64,000 nt of DNA from positions 1 to 64,000 of the forward strand of contig CAYOOD010000030.1 of NCBI GenBank assembly GCA_964405435.1, read 5' to 3'. The stretch is from DVEG01 sp964405435 (GTDB lineage: Bacteria; Cyanobacteriota; Cyanobacteriia; Cyanobacteriales; Oscillatoriaceae). Below the pieces are notes generated by a model, which was not told the origin of the DNA, searched no databases, and saw only the letters and a list, made by a program, of their open reading frames with translations. Shown one piece after another: positions 43,392 to 52,653 of the stretch. Numbering within the stretch: the stretch's first letter is position 1; each line of letters opens with the position of its first letter. The translations under genes were made by a program, and so were the position numbers.

Positions 43392-45764
43392 ATGGGCAAA
43401 CGTTCTCTACAGGCATCTGAAACAGGCAGGGCAAAAGCCCGAAAGGCTTTCAAGCGCAAAGCTTGGACGCAAGAATATCTAGCCGGAGTGGTGGGAGTCG
43501 AAACGCGCCAGCCGATTTGGAAATTCTTTACCGGCAAACCGGTCGATCGCCACATTTTTATAGAAATTTGCTTCCAACTGGGTTTGGAGTGGCAAGAGAT
43601 TGCTGAGGTTCCCGGCGAAGATCTGCTAAAAAGCAAAGCAGGCGAGAAAGAAAGTCTTTCGGACATTGAAGATTTACTCAAAGCCGCGCGATCGCAGCAT
43701 TCCGCCAAAATTCAAGTTCAGTGCGGCACTATGCGGCTGTTGGATATTCCCCGACCCATTAATCTAGAGGATATTTACATTAATGTCAACATTTTGGACG
43801 GGATTGTCGGGGAACGGTGGTTGGATATCTCTGACTTGCAAGATTTGAATTTAGACCCGTTCGATCGCGTGAAATCGGAACTCGATGGGCAGGAAAATAT
43901 CCCCGCCTTGGAAGCTGTCATCACTTACCCCAAGTTAATGATATTCGGCAAGCCCGGATCGGGAAAAACAACTTTTTTGCAACATGTTGCCCTGCAATGT
44001 TCTCAAGGAGCGCTGCACCCCGACCGACTGCCGATCTTTATCAAGCTGAAGAACTTTGCAGAGCAGGCGAGAGAAAGCGGCGATTTTAGCCTCTTTCATT
44101 GGATCGAGGGTGAACTCAACAACAGTCAAATTACTAGCGAAAAGGTTAAAAGGCTAATTGAAGGAGGCAAGCTTTTAATTTTGCTAGATGGTTTAGATGA
44201 AGTTCGAGATAAAGAAAGCGGTAAGATTCTCAAGAGTATCGGTTGCTTTTCTGAAAATTTTTATAAAAATAATTTAATCTTGACGTCTCGGATTGCTGCT
44301 AATCAGTGTCGATTTGAAGGATTTACTGATCTCCAATTAGCAGATTTTAATAAAATTCAAATCGAAGCATTTGTAGGCAAGTGGTTTGCAGCCGCGTGCA
44401 GCCATTCTCGATCGGAGGGATTGGCAAAAGCCTCGCAATTTTTAGAAAAGCTCAGGCTGCCGGAAAACCGCTCGATTCGAGAACTAGCCGTGACGCCCCT
44501 CCTGCTGCACTTAACTTGCTTGGTTTTTCAGACGAAAGCGAATTTCCCAACAAAAAGAACCGAACTCTACAAGCAAGGATTGGATATTTTGCTCGTGCGC
44601 TGGGATAAAGCGAGGGGAATTCAACGGGATGAAATGTATGGAGAGTTATCGCTGCCTCACAAGCTGAAATTGCTCGCCCAGATTGCCGCCAAGAACTTTG
44701 AAAATGGACGTTATTTTATCGAGCAAAGCACCCTACAGCAGCAGATCGAGGAATACCTGCGATCGCGAACCGGTACGAGTGCCGATCCGGAGGTTTTGCA
44801 GGTGGAGAGCGAGGCGGTGTTGAAATCGATCGAGGTGCAGCACGGACTGCTAGTAGAGCGGGCGCGGGGGATTTACTCTTTCTCGCACCTGACGTTTCAA
44901 GAGTATTTGACCGCGAGAAAGTATGCGTTCAATCCAGAGCCGCAGGCATTAGAGGAAAACCTGAATGAGCTGGCGAGCCACTTGAGCGATCCGGGCTGGC
45001 ACGAGGTATTTGGGCTGACGGCTGGAATGCTCGGCAATGCAGACGAGCTGTTGCGGTTGATGAAGCGACAAGCAGACGCGATCGCCGCTGCTGACGAGCA
45101 GTTGCAGCAGTTCCTCGCTTGGGTGAATCGCAAGTCTGTTTCCGTGCGGCATTCTGGCAAAAAGGCGGCAGTTCGCGCCTTTTACCTGACTTTGGAACTC
45201 AAGGGTGATTTGGGCTTGGATCGGCATTTGATGCTTCCCGCCTTTGCAGAGTTGATCTTAACCAGGAATCTCGCTCCGCAGCAGAGCTTGGATTTGGCGC
45301 TCAGTCGCCTTCTCGCCCGCAGCGCGAGTACCGGGAGCGATCCGAGTGCGGAACAGATTCTGGCGCTGGGTTTGGCTTTTCCGGGCGATCGCCTCCTCGC
45401 CTGCGATCCGGATTTGAAACGAGCGCTGCAACCGCTGCAAGTACAACTGCTCGATGCCGTTCGCTCCGGAGACAACTTGCAAAATTGGTGGAATGCCTGG
45501 GGTCAAACCTGGGTGGAGGCGCTCCGAGCCGCGATCGTCGAGCATCGCGACATCGGACGCAATTGGCAGTTTAGCGACTTGCAACGTCAACTGTTGCAGC
45601 GCTACTGCGAAGCCAGCCAATTCTTAATCGATTTTCTCCACAGCGATTTGACAGTAACTCCTCGGGTGCGAGAGGAGATTTGGGAAACTTTGTTTTTGCC
45701 AATCGCTGAGATGAATCGTCCTATGGAGTGCCAAACACTACCGCTTAAAAAAATTGCTGTATGA
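43392..45764 (+). CDS. HTH-NACHT STAND NTPase
   Basis: 790 residues from the ATG at 43392, chosen for its strong RBS (GGAGGAA). Residues 1-75 form a helix-turn-helix-like head (AFKRKAWTQEYLAGVVGVET, then RQPIWKFFTGKPVDRHIF). The NACHT core has Walker A GKPGSGKT (186-193) and Walker B LLILLDGLDE (D266, D269 and E270), plus sensor-like LILTSR. Winged-helix and ALSA-type helical segments follow (FSHLTFQEYLTARKY). The C-terminal 250 residues are helical and unassigned. STAND NTPases of this shape act as signal-gated switches; several bacterial NACHT proteins are antiphage. No effector domain or defence partner gene is seen nearby. Confidence 0.85.
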   Translation: MGKRSLQASETGRAKARKAFKRKAWTQEYLAGVVGVETRQPIWKFFTGKPVDRHIFIEICFQLGLEWQEIAEVPGEDLLKSKAGEKESLSDIEDLLKAARSQHSAKIQVQCGTMRLLDIPRPINLEDIYINVNILDGIVGERWLDISDLQDLNLDPFDRVKSELDGQENIPALEAVITYPKLMIFGKPGSGKTTFLQHVALQCSQGALHPDRLPIFIKLKNFAEQARESGDFSLFHWIEGELNNSQITSEKVKRLIEGGKLLILLDGLDEVRDKESGKILKSIGCFSENFYKNNLILTSRIAANQCRFEGFTDLQLADFNKIQIEAFVGKWFAAACSHSRSEGLAKASQFLEKLRLPENRSIRELAVTPLLLHLTCLVFQTKANFPTKRTELYKQGLDILLVRWDKARGIQRDEMYGELSLPHKLKLLAQIAAKNFENGRYFIEQSTLQQQIEEYLRSRTGTSADPEVLQVESEAVLKSIEVQHGLLVERARGIYSFSHLTFQEYLTARKYAFNPEPQALEENLNELASHLSDPGWHEVFGLTAGMLGNADELLRLMKRQADAIAAADEQLQQFLAWVNRKSVSVRHSGKKAAVRAFYLTLELKGDLGLDRHLMLPAFAELILTRNLAPQQSLDLALSRLLARSASTGSDPSAEQILALGLAFPGDRLLACDPDLKRALQPLQVQLLDAVRSGDNLQNWWNAWGQTWVEALRAAIVEHRDIGRNWQFSDLQRQLLQRYCEASQFLIDFLHSDLTVTPRVREEIWETLFLPIAEMNRPMECQTLPLKKIAV

Positions 45765-46029
45765 GGTGATAAGCGTTCTCTATTAATTAATTGCTCAACT
45801 TAAATGCCGAGGCTATAAAGCTTTTGGTAGTTTTACCGTGCCATTAATTTTCCCCACTCTCATTACCCGGTATCTGTTCTTTTCAGATGCCTGCGGAGGA
45901 CGTTAGGTTCCTGTTGTTTGAGGCAATTTTCTGATATTCGCCAAAAGGGCTTCGCGCGCTGATTTTTGCAGTAGGGTCGTGCTGCCCTACTGCAAACTTT
46001 CCGTTTATGGATGCCTGCCGGCTGACAGT

Positions 46030-47406
46030 CTACTGTAGAATCTCATTACTGGAGATTTTACTCGTCTTATCGCGGGTGGGTGATAGCTCGGCGGGCGGAG
46101 AAGCGACTGCTCCCCACTTGTTTAACAGGCTGTTGAGCAGTTCTTCTTGCTGAGCGCGAAATCCCTCTTGATTGAAGCCGACATTCATAATCGCCACCCA
46201 GACAGAACCGAATTTCTGAGTCGGCAGGGCTCCCGCCAAGGAACTGACGTTATTGAGGGTTCCGGTTTTGGTGACGAGGAAAGTGGGGAGCTTGCGAACT
46301 TGCAAAACGCCTAAGTCTTTGCCCGCGATCGCAAACACGTCCGCCACCGTCATGTTATGAGGTTTTAGATATTGCTCGATCGCTTGAAATATTCCAACAG
46401 CAGCCCGAGGCGAAATTTTATTTTCTTCGCCCAAACCCGAACCATTAATGAGTTGAATTTCTCCCGGCGACACCCCTGCAGCCTGAGCCGCTTTGAGCGC
46501 CACAACTTCGGCTCCGCCAACTGAATCGGCAAACATATCAGCCATCATGTTGTTGCTGTACATGTTCATTTTTTTCAGCAACGTGAAGAGGGGAAAAGAC
46601 AGGTGGCGCACCAGAGGTTTGACATTGGCGGCAGCGGCAGGCAAAACTTTTACCGAACCCTCGATCGCCACTTCTGGGCGCGGCGTGCCGGGTGGCAGCG
46701 TTTGAAACTGGGCTTCGGCTTCTGCCGGCCAAATTTGACCGTTTAACCCTTCTTGAAGTAGGGCACCTGACTTTTGCGGGCTGGATTCATAGTTCATGTA
46801 AAACTTGCCCGCAATGACGAGATTGCCGGCGACGCGCTTGATGCCCATTTTATTTAAGGTGTTGCCCAGGGCGATCGCTTCTTCCCAGACAAAAAACGGA
46901 TCTTCCCCGCCTTCTATCACCAAATCGCCCTTTAACACGCCGTTTTCGATCGCACCAGTTGCTCCGATTTGGGTGACAAATTGGTAGTCGGGACCGTATT
47001 TTTGCAAAGCCGCCAGCGTCGTTGCTGCCTTCGTGACGGAAGCGGCGGGCAGGGGAACGGTGCCTCGGTGATTTGCCAACAGCGCGTCATCCGTTTGAAT
47101 CCACACCCCTTGTTCTTCTTTGGCAAAGCCTTGAGCAGCCAAATCGCTGACATAGCGATCGACCTCGGCGGTAATACCCGGATCGGGGTTGTCGGGCGAC
47201 AAAGCCACAACCTGCTTGACAGCAGTTTTGCTGGTTTCCGGCGCGTCGAGTTCTTCTGCCTTCTCTGGCTTGTTGCCGGATGGCAGTGCCGAATCCGACT
47301 GAGTAGAGACAGAGGTGGCTTTGGGCAAGTCAGAATTAGAACATCCAGCGATAAGGGCGAGCAGGAGGAGGGGGAGTGCGGCAGTCAAGCGCAGAGTTTT
47401 GAGCAT
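46030..47406 (-). CDS. D-alanyl-D-alanine carboxypeptidase/endopeptidase (S13), lipoprotein
   Basis: Class C low-molecular-weight PBP that trims or cleaves peptidoglycan peptides in the periplasm. The 458 residues begin with a lipoprotein signal (LPLLLLALIAGC, acylated Cys at 22). The catalytic motifs are S123-V-T-K126 (PAASVTKAAT), SNN in MNMYSNNMMAD and KTG in LVTKTGTLNNV. GSGLGEENKISP is a further S13 landmark. The lipid anchor is common in cyanobacterial members. Upstream on the same strand are the Ser/Thr kinase and the PAD homologue, each separated by gaps of 200-350 bp. Confidence 0.92.
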   Translation of the reverse strand: MLKTLRLTAALPLLLLALIAGCSNSDLPKATSVSTQSDSALPSGNKPEKAEELDAPETSKTAVKQVVALSPDNPDPGITAEVDRYVSDLAAQGFAKEEQGVWIQTDDALLANHRGTVPLPAASVTKAATTLAALQKYGPDYQFVTQIGATGAIENGVLKGDLVIEGGEDPFFVWEEAIALGNTLNKMGIKRVAGNLVIAGKFYMNYESSPQKSGALLQEGLNGQIWPAEAEAQFQTLPPGTPRPEVAIEGSVKVLPAAAANVKPLVRHLSFPLFTLLKKMNMYSNNMMADMFADSVGGAEVVALKAAQAAGVSPGEIQLINGSGLGEENKISPRAAVGIFQAIEQYLKPHNMTVADVFAIAGKDLGVLQVRKLPTFLVTKTGTLNNVSSLAGALPTQKFGSVWVAIMNVGFNQEGFRAQQEELLNSLLNKWGAVASPPAELSPTRDKTSKISSNEILQ

Positions 47407-47615
47407 GGCAGTTGGTGAAGTTTAGACCGAGTATAGCGAATCTAATGCGATCGCTACCCCTCTCGTTTCAATCGGCGATACACAATATCCTGAATTTGTC
47501 AAGCTTTTATTGTGAAATTTTCTCCGTTTTCTTGCTATTCTGCAACGCGATCGCCTCTGAAAAACAAAATTGCCCCACTTAAGGGAGGCGAAAGTCCTTG
47601 CAACCTGAGTCGCCT

Positions 47616-49478
47616 TTATCTATTTTGATCGTCAATTACCCAGCTCCCTTTTCCAGCATCCCAAACCAGCCAGAAACGCTTAGACTCGGGGCTAACTCGT
47701 CCGTCTTTCATAATGTATGCCAGCCGCACATCGACAACTGCTGATTCAGTTCCGGGTTCTACCAATTTCACTTGCCGCACGTCTACGCGATCGACCTGTT
47801 CCCACCAGTTTATATAAGACGCATAACTGTCGTCAGAGTGATTTCTTTGGTAGCGGCGAGAGAGCATGTTCCACCCTGTCTCGTACTGACGGTTATTAAT
47901 GAGATTTGAGTAGTAATTCCGCACGGCGTCGTCTGGAGAGCCTTGAGGTGTGGGTGAGGCAGCGGGCGATCGCTCCTCTGTTCCGCCTGTTGCATTCGGA
48001 TACACCACCTCAACATTCACCCGATAGTTTGAACCCGTGGGCGAGGAAATTTCTACCGTATAATCGCCCGTTCTCGGCAGAGAACCTTGCCATTGCCCGT
48101 TCCCTGCGATCGCCTCTCCAAGTGTCTGCCCATCGGGAGCGGTGACGGCAACATTCACGTTGCCTTGCAACACCACAACCGTAAACTCCTGCCCTTTCAT
48201 GCTCCTAATCAAATAGCGCTTGCTTTGATTCGGTTGCACGCTGCCGCTGAGCGTCGTGCCGGTTTCGCCCGAATTGAAACGAATTCGCTCCGGTGCAGCA
48301 GAAATAGGAGCAGAAGTCGGCTGCGATCGCTCTGGCGTTTTCGGCGCAGGGATTGGCGCTGGCTCTCGCGTTTCACTGGCAGTCGGTACGGGAATTGGCG
48401 ATCGCGCTTCATCCGGTTGATTCGTGCTTGTCGCAGTCGGAACTGGCGGCGATTTCGGACGAGTCGCAATCACCGCAATTGCCAGCACTGTCGCACCAAT
48501 CAAACCGCCAATCAGAGCAGGCATCTGCCAATTTCTCATATTGATCCGCCTGGGCGGAGGAGTTGCGACAGGCGCTCCGCCACCGCCGGGGGAAACGGCG
48601 ACGGTTTCCATATTGGAAATATTCGGCGTTGCAACCCCTACAGCTTGCGGTACAGCTTGCGATTGCAAAGCAGCGAGCATTTCTCGCGCCGTCTGGTAGC
48701 GATCGCGCGGGTGAGACTGAATTGCTCTATCGAGTACGGCTATTAACTGCGGATTCGCATTGCCAGCGTGCTGCTGCCAAACGATTTCGCCCGTGCGGGG
48801 ATCTACGTCTAATTGCTGCGGCAGCTTGCCAGTCAGCAGGTAAATCGCCGTCATTCCCAAACTGTACAAATCGCTGGAAAATACCGGTCGCCCTGCTGCC
48901 TGTTCCGGCGGCATAAAGCCGGGGGTGCCTACGACAATTGAGTTAGTAGGATTGCCCTGGGTATTGAGCATCGCCCCCATTGCTTCTTTGACTGCGCCAA
49001 AATCGATCAGTACCGGCACGCCATCGCGCTGGCGCAGGATGATATTGTCTGGCTTGATATCTCGGTGAACAATGCGCTTGCTGTGGATGTAATCCAGCAC
49101 CGGCAGCAGGCTGGTTAAAATATTGCGCACTTCGCGATCGCTCAGCATTCCCTGCGCTTGCACTTTCTGCGACAGGGTATCGCCCTCGATCCATTCCTGA
49201 ACTAAATAAAACTGTCCGCCCTCAGAAAAATAGGCATATAATTTGGGAATCTGGTTGCTTCCCTCACCGACATCTTCCAACACAGCCGCTTCTCGCTGGA
49301 ACCGGTCTAGAACGAGCTGGTACATCTGAGGGTTGTTATTGACGGGTTTGAGTTGTTTGATAACGCAGGGGCGAGAAGAAGGCATGTAGGTGTCTTCTCC
49401 CAAAAAAGTTTCGCCAAACCCGCCACCTCCCAGTGCCCGGATAATGCGATAGCGATTGTTCAAGAGCGTCGGTGCCAT
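47616..49478 (-). CDS. Membrane Ser/Thr protein kinase
   Basis: Hanks-type kinase, about 620 residues from the Met of MAPTLLNNRYRIIRAL (an upstream in-frame ATG at 49556 would run through low-complexity DNA). The kinase domain is at about 8-275, with GGGGFGETF (Gly loop), VIKQL (Lys), VHRDIKPDN, IDFGAVKE and GTPGFMPPEQ. A Pro/Ala linker leads to one membrane segment at about 315-335, then an outside region. The outside part has a beta domain (FNSGETGTTLSGSVQPNQSK, PRTGDYTVEISSPTGSNYRV) and a C-terminal NTF2-like end (DDAVRNYYSNLINNRQYETG). The ligand is unknown. Confidence 0.9.
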   Translation of the reverse strand: MAPTLLNNRYRIIRALGGGGFGETFLGEDTYMPSSRPCVIKQLKPVNNNPQMYQLVLDRFQREAAVLEDVGEGSNQIPKLYAYFSEGGQFYLVQEWIEGDTLSQKVQAQGMLSDREVRNILTSLLPVLDYIHSKRIVHRDIKPDNIILRQRDGVPVLIDFGAVKEAMGAMLNTQGNPTNSIVVGTPGFMPPEQAAGRPVFSSDLYSLGMTAIYLLTGKLPQQLDVDPRTGEIVWQQHAGNANPQLIAVLDRAIQSHPRDRYQTAREMLAALQSQAVPQAVGVATPNISNMETVAVSPGGGGAPVATPPPRRINMRNWQMPALIGGLIGATVLAIAVIATRPKSPPVPTATSTNQPDEARSPIPVPTASETREPAPIPAPKTPERSQPTSAPISAAPERIRFNSGETGTTLSGSVQPNQSKRYLIRSMKGQEFTVVVLQGNVNVAVTAPDGQTLGEAIAGNGQWQGSLPRTGDYTVEISSPTGSNYRVNVEVVYPNATGGTEERSPAASPTPQGSPDDAVRNYYSNLINNRQYETGWNMLSRRYQRNHSDDSYASYINWWEQVDRVDVRQVKLVEPGTESAVVDVRLAYIMKDGRVSPESKRFWLVWDAGKGSWVIDDQNR

Positions 49479-49604
49479 TGCCTGCGAGCTGTGTAAGGTT
49501 GCTTTTTGTAAGATAGCACTAGAATTGGGGATACAGGAAGAAACCTCTCCCCCCAACCCCCCTCTCCGAAGCGGGGAGGGGGGGGGGAAGACAGCAGACA
49601 GGAG

Positions 49605-49714
49605 GGGAGCATCCCATTTTTGGAGTGCGAACGAGACGTTCGCGCTTAGATTGATAGGGAGCGAGACGCTCCCACTTCTAAAAAAAGGTGTTTTTACAAA
49701 AACGGGATGCTCCC
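49605..49714. mobile_element. MITE-like element, copy 2, with 8-bp TSD
   Basis: 110-bp non-coding element. Terminal inverted repeats are GGGAGCATCCCATTTTTG (49605-49622) and the inverse of GGGAGCATCCCGTTTTTG (49697-49714), with one mismatch. It is flanked on both sides by the perfect 8-bp direct repeat GACAGGAG (49597-49604 and 49715-49722), as expected of a transposition target duplication. The interior contains GGGAGCGAGACGCTCCC. Related to copy 1 at 8041-8196. Confidence 0.85.
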
Positions 49715-49824
49715 GACAGGAGTATATTTCTTTATCCCCCTTCCCCGTAAAAAAAGCTGCTCCGCTTCCCTCTCCTTTTAGGAGAGGGCCAGGGAGAGGT
49801 TGTTGGGGGCTGGGGGGTTAGGTT

Positions 49825-51699
49825 TCAGCGCTTTCTCAGCCAAGCGGGGAGAGCCTTCCAAAAGGGTTTTTCTGCTCCCTTGCGCCGCGCATTCGTGGCA
49901 GAGTGGGTGTTCCCTCTGAGTTCTTGGTAGTAGCGATCGTCGAGAAAATAAACTTTCAGTCCAGAAGGCGCGACGCGATCGCGAAATGCCTGCTGGGTGT
50001 AATCTTTGCCGTCGATGAGAGCGCCGCGAGGATTTGACACCAGCAGCCGCCCGTTCACTTCTACTGAGTTTACCATATTCGGCCACCAGGAATACCCGCC
50101 GTACCCGAACATCGCCGGAATCGGGATAATTTGCTCGTCTGCTAGATTGAATTCTTGTTTGAGTTTGGAGATGATGGGATTGACGCGATCGCGCTGCAAT
50201 TTGAGATTGTATTCTATCAAATTTTTGTTATTCAGCGCTGCCTCTACCGTTGTTTGCTCTTTCAAATCCCGATTGAGTTGAGCGCTACCATGTCCTTTAG
50301 AAGAGAGTTCTTTCAGGAGATTGACACCAGCTTCCGGGCTGACAACCAGCATCAGGGGTTCGCCGGAAGGCGTCGAAATAAAACTAATAATCTCGTCGGC
50401 GTGGCGAATCATCAGCCAAGACGTATCGATCGCGACGGGCGTGCCTTGAATTTCTTGCGCTTTTAGAAAATCCAGCACGTCTGGATGAAAAGATATGCTG
50501 CCTGCTTTACCGTAATAAACTCGACCAAAGGGAGAGCCGGGGAGGGGAGGCGTGACTTGTAAATTGCTGTACCCATCTGCCCACTGATTGAAAGCATCTA
50601 ACTCGCGCGGTTTGCCAACTTCAAACCAGCCAAAGTCACTGCCCAGGAGCGATCGCGCGTAAGTGTCCATGCCCTGACGGCGATTGCCTTCCAGAACGAC
50701 GCTGAAGTTTTGCAATCGCGACTGATAGGGAAACTGGACGTAACCTATTTTCATCGTGTCTTGCTTCCAGGTGGTGCCTCCCGGCACAACCTGCACTGTC
50801 GCGCCAGTCGGTGCCACACCGGCTCTGATTTGGGAGATAAATTCGCTGTTGCTGCTGCCGCGATCGCTGACGTACATTTCCGCAACCGGCGCAGTATTCG
50901 GCAGGGCAACCCAAGGGCTGACGCGCATTTGAATCGCGTCTTCGGCGATAACTTTTCCCTCTCTCTGTGCGATCGCCTTCAGCGTCAGCAATCCGTTCCA
51001 ATCCTTATTGGCAAATTGTTTCGCCTCCACTCCTAGGAGAATGTCGCGACTGGGAGCGATCGCATTTCCTCCGTCAGCGCTTGCCAATTCCCATCCCGCG
51101 TTAGTTTTCTGAAAAATATTGATATAAGGACGGGCTTTTTCGTCAGCCACCAGCACGAATTGAGCCTTTTCAAAATCCGCACCCGCCCTCAACCGGATCG
51201 GTGCTAAATCTTCAATATCTTTATCGCCATTAATAACTTCATCTTGCCAATCCGGGCTTTTATTGCCGTCATCGTCATCGTTGTTAAAGAGTATCAGAGC
51301 GCCTTTTTTCCAAGCCCACTGATTGCGTTTTGAGTAATCTTTTGCATCCAGCACGCCGTCTCGATTGGTATCGCCGTAAAGGATAAAAGCGTTTTTTTCG
51401 CCTGCCTTCGACATTTCCAACTGTGCCGAAAGCATCTCGTAGGGCTGCAGGAGCATCTCGGATGGAAAAGCATCACCGGAGAAAGCTAAATCCCCGCCAG
51501 TGGCGCAGCGATTGAATGCAGCCGGCGGGCGATTTCCAGGGGCGCTGCCCGTAGCGAACGACTCGGAGAGTAACTTCTCGTGCAGCAGCGCGCAAGAGGC
51601 GGGCGGGGCAATGATGATGGGAGTACCCGTGAACTCCATGCCCGCTAACATGCCGATTGTACTAGCCAGAGCGATCGCCAAACACCGAAACCGGTGCAT
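49825..51699 (-). CDS. Protein-arginine deiminase (PAD) homologue, catalytic Cys replaced by Ser
   Basis: 624 residues. A hydrophobic N-terminus (about 6-35) suggests export. Residues 95-215 match the Ca2+-binding PAD middle domain (FILYGDTNRDGVLDAKDY, then NNDDDDGNKSPDWQDE). Residues 240-615 match the PAD catalytic domain: MRVSPWVALPNTAPVAEMYV, MKIGYVQFPYQS, LLGSDFGWFEVG, GRVYYGKAGS, WWPNMVNSVEVNGRLLVSNP. PADs convert peptidyl-arginine to citrulline. The expected catalytic residues D314 (WKQDTMKIG), H433 and D435 (IRHADEIISF) are present, but the nucleophile position, HCGTN in animal PADs, reads HSATN with S600 (codon TCT). It may be inactive or altered. The cyanobacterial branch of PADs is known; this variant is unusual. 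Confidence 0.88.
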   Translation of the reverse strand: MHRFRCLAIALASTIGMLAGMEFTGTPIIIAPPASCALLHEKLLSESFATGSAPGNRPPAAFNRCATGGDLAFSGDAFPSEMLLQPYEMLSAQLEMSKAGEKNAFILYGDTNRDGVLDAKDYSKRNQWAWKKGALILFNNDDDDGNKSPDWQDEVINGDKDIEDLAPIRLRAGADFEKAQFVLVADEKARPYINIFQKTNAGWELASADGGNAIAPSRDILLGVEAKQFANKDWNGLLTLKAIAQREGKVIAEDAIQMRVSPWVALPNTAPVAEMYVSDRGSSNSEFISQIRAGVAPTGATVQVVPGGTTWKQDTMKIGYVQFPYQSRLQNFSVVLEGNRRQGMDTYARSLLGSDFGWFEVGKPRELDAFNQWADGYSNLQVTPPLPGSPFGRVYYGKAGSISFHPDVLDFLKAQEIQGTPVAIDTSWLMIRHADEIISFISTPSGEPLMLVVSPEAGVNLLKELSSKGHGSAQLNRDLKEQTTVEAALNNKNLIEYNLKLQRDRVNPIISKLKQEFNLADEQIIPIPAMFGYGGYSWWPNMVNSVEVNGRLLVSNPRGALIDGKDYTQQAFRDRVAPSGLKVYFLDDRYYQELRGNTHSATNARRKGAEKPFWKALPAWLRKR

Positions 51700-52105
51700 A
51701 GTTCATCCTCACCTTTTCATTTCAAAACAGGGATTGTACTAAATCTCCAGTTGACTAGAGCGGCAATCCATTCGCTTTGAGAGCGAACGCTTCACAATTT
51801 ACCAGATATCTACAACTGCTGGGCAGCGCGACGGAAATCCCGAGTCAGGCGCGAACTGTGCCCGATGCTGCGGGTTGCTCCTGCAAAGAGGAGCCTTTCG
51901 AGGCGGCATTATACCACTGCGCGGCTTTTATCGCGCGATCGCACTGGCGAGCGATCGCATTTTTACAGCCAGACGAGCGATCGCTTTCTCCAAAAAAAAC
52001 GTATTTTTTTAGAATTAAATATGGGATAATACTGAATTTCAGCCAACGGTTGCTGCTGCTATAGTAAACTTATTATAACGGTTTTCAGTCCGATGAAGTA
52101 CAGGC
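51700..52105. other. Gap between PAD homologue and a 35-bp palindrome
   Basis: No gene supported. Contains a GCTCCTGCAAAGAGGAGC hairpin near 51877-51894 and AT-rich DNA from 51990, likely promoter sequence. Confidence 0.4.
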
Positions 52106-52140
52106 CAGAAACCCGGCTTCTTGAAGAAGCCGGGTTTCTG
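52106..52140. repeat. Perfect 35-bp palindrome
   Basis: CAGAAACCCGGCTTCTT, a central G, then the exact reverse complement. It is the best example of the AAACCGG-type dispersed palindrome family here. It sits at the broken 5' edge of the following gene remnant. Confidence 0.9.
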
Positions 52141-52141
52141 A

Positions 52142-52258
52142 CAGACCTCACTCGAAAAGAAAACCGCTATAGAACAAACCATCGAACAGGCACAAGCAGC
52201 AGCCGACGCCGTAGAAGCAAGCACCCGAGAAACTAAAAGGAATTGGAATTTGCCATGA
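52142..52258 (+). pseudogene. 3' remnant of a coiled-coil protein gene
   Basis: A frame of 38 codons open from just after the 35-bp palindrome to TGA at 52256-52258. The product is clearly coding-like and predicted coiled coil (LEKKTAIEQTIEQAQAAADA, then VEASTRETKRNWNLP). It has no start codon. Its stop overlaps the next gene start as ATGA, the mark of a coupled gene pair, so it is probably the tail of a gene whose front was lost at the palindrome. Confidence 0.5.
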
Positions 52259-52488
52259 CTGAAGAATCGAAAATACCCGATGCAGAGACGAGAGCGCGCA
52301 ATGTCGCCCGGATGCGCGAAGCTTGCCTGATGCTGGATGCCGTGACGGCGAAATTAGACGAACTACTGGCAATGATAGAAGCGGAAAAACGGCGCAGCCC
52401 TTTATACATTCATAGAATGCAAAAGGCGGAGAAATTATTTGAGGCGCGCAAGCAACAGCAATTAGAAGCCGCCACCCATCCCGAGTAA
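52255..52488 (+). CDS. Small helical protein, unknown function
   Basis: 77 residues, almost entirely helical and highly charged (ETRARNVARMREACLMLDAV, then KLDELLAMIEAEKRRSPLY), probably forming a coiled coil. Its ATG overlaps the stop of the preceding coiled-coil remnant (ATGA), implying that both were once translated as a pair. An upstream in-frame TTG (52243), preceded by AAAAGGAA, could be an alternative start. No family recognised. Confidence 0.55.
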   Translation: MTEESKIPDAETRARNVARMREACLMLDAVTAKLDELLAMIEAEKRRSPLYIHRMQKAEKLFEARKQQQLEAATHPE

Positions 52489-52653
52489 AACAGCCGTTCT
52501 CCCCTAAAAATTTACTTTTTTTATCACAATTTTTGCTTTTTGTCAAGTATTGGCGCGGCAAAATAGCCCGCGACATCGCTACTTTTAACGTCCCCGTGTC
52601 GATTTTCCTGCCACTGCGGCAAACTGGTAATAGGAGAATAGGACTTTTAGCAG

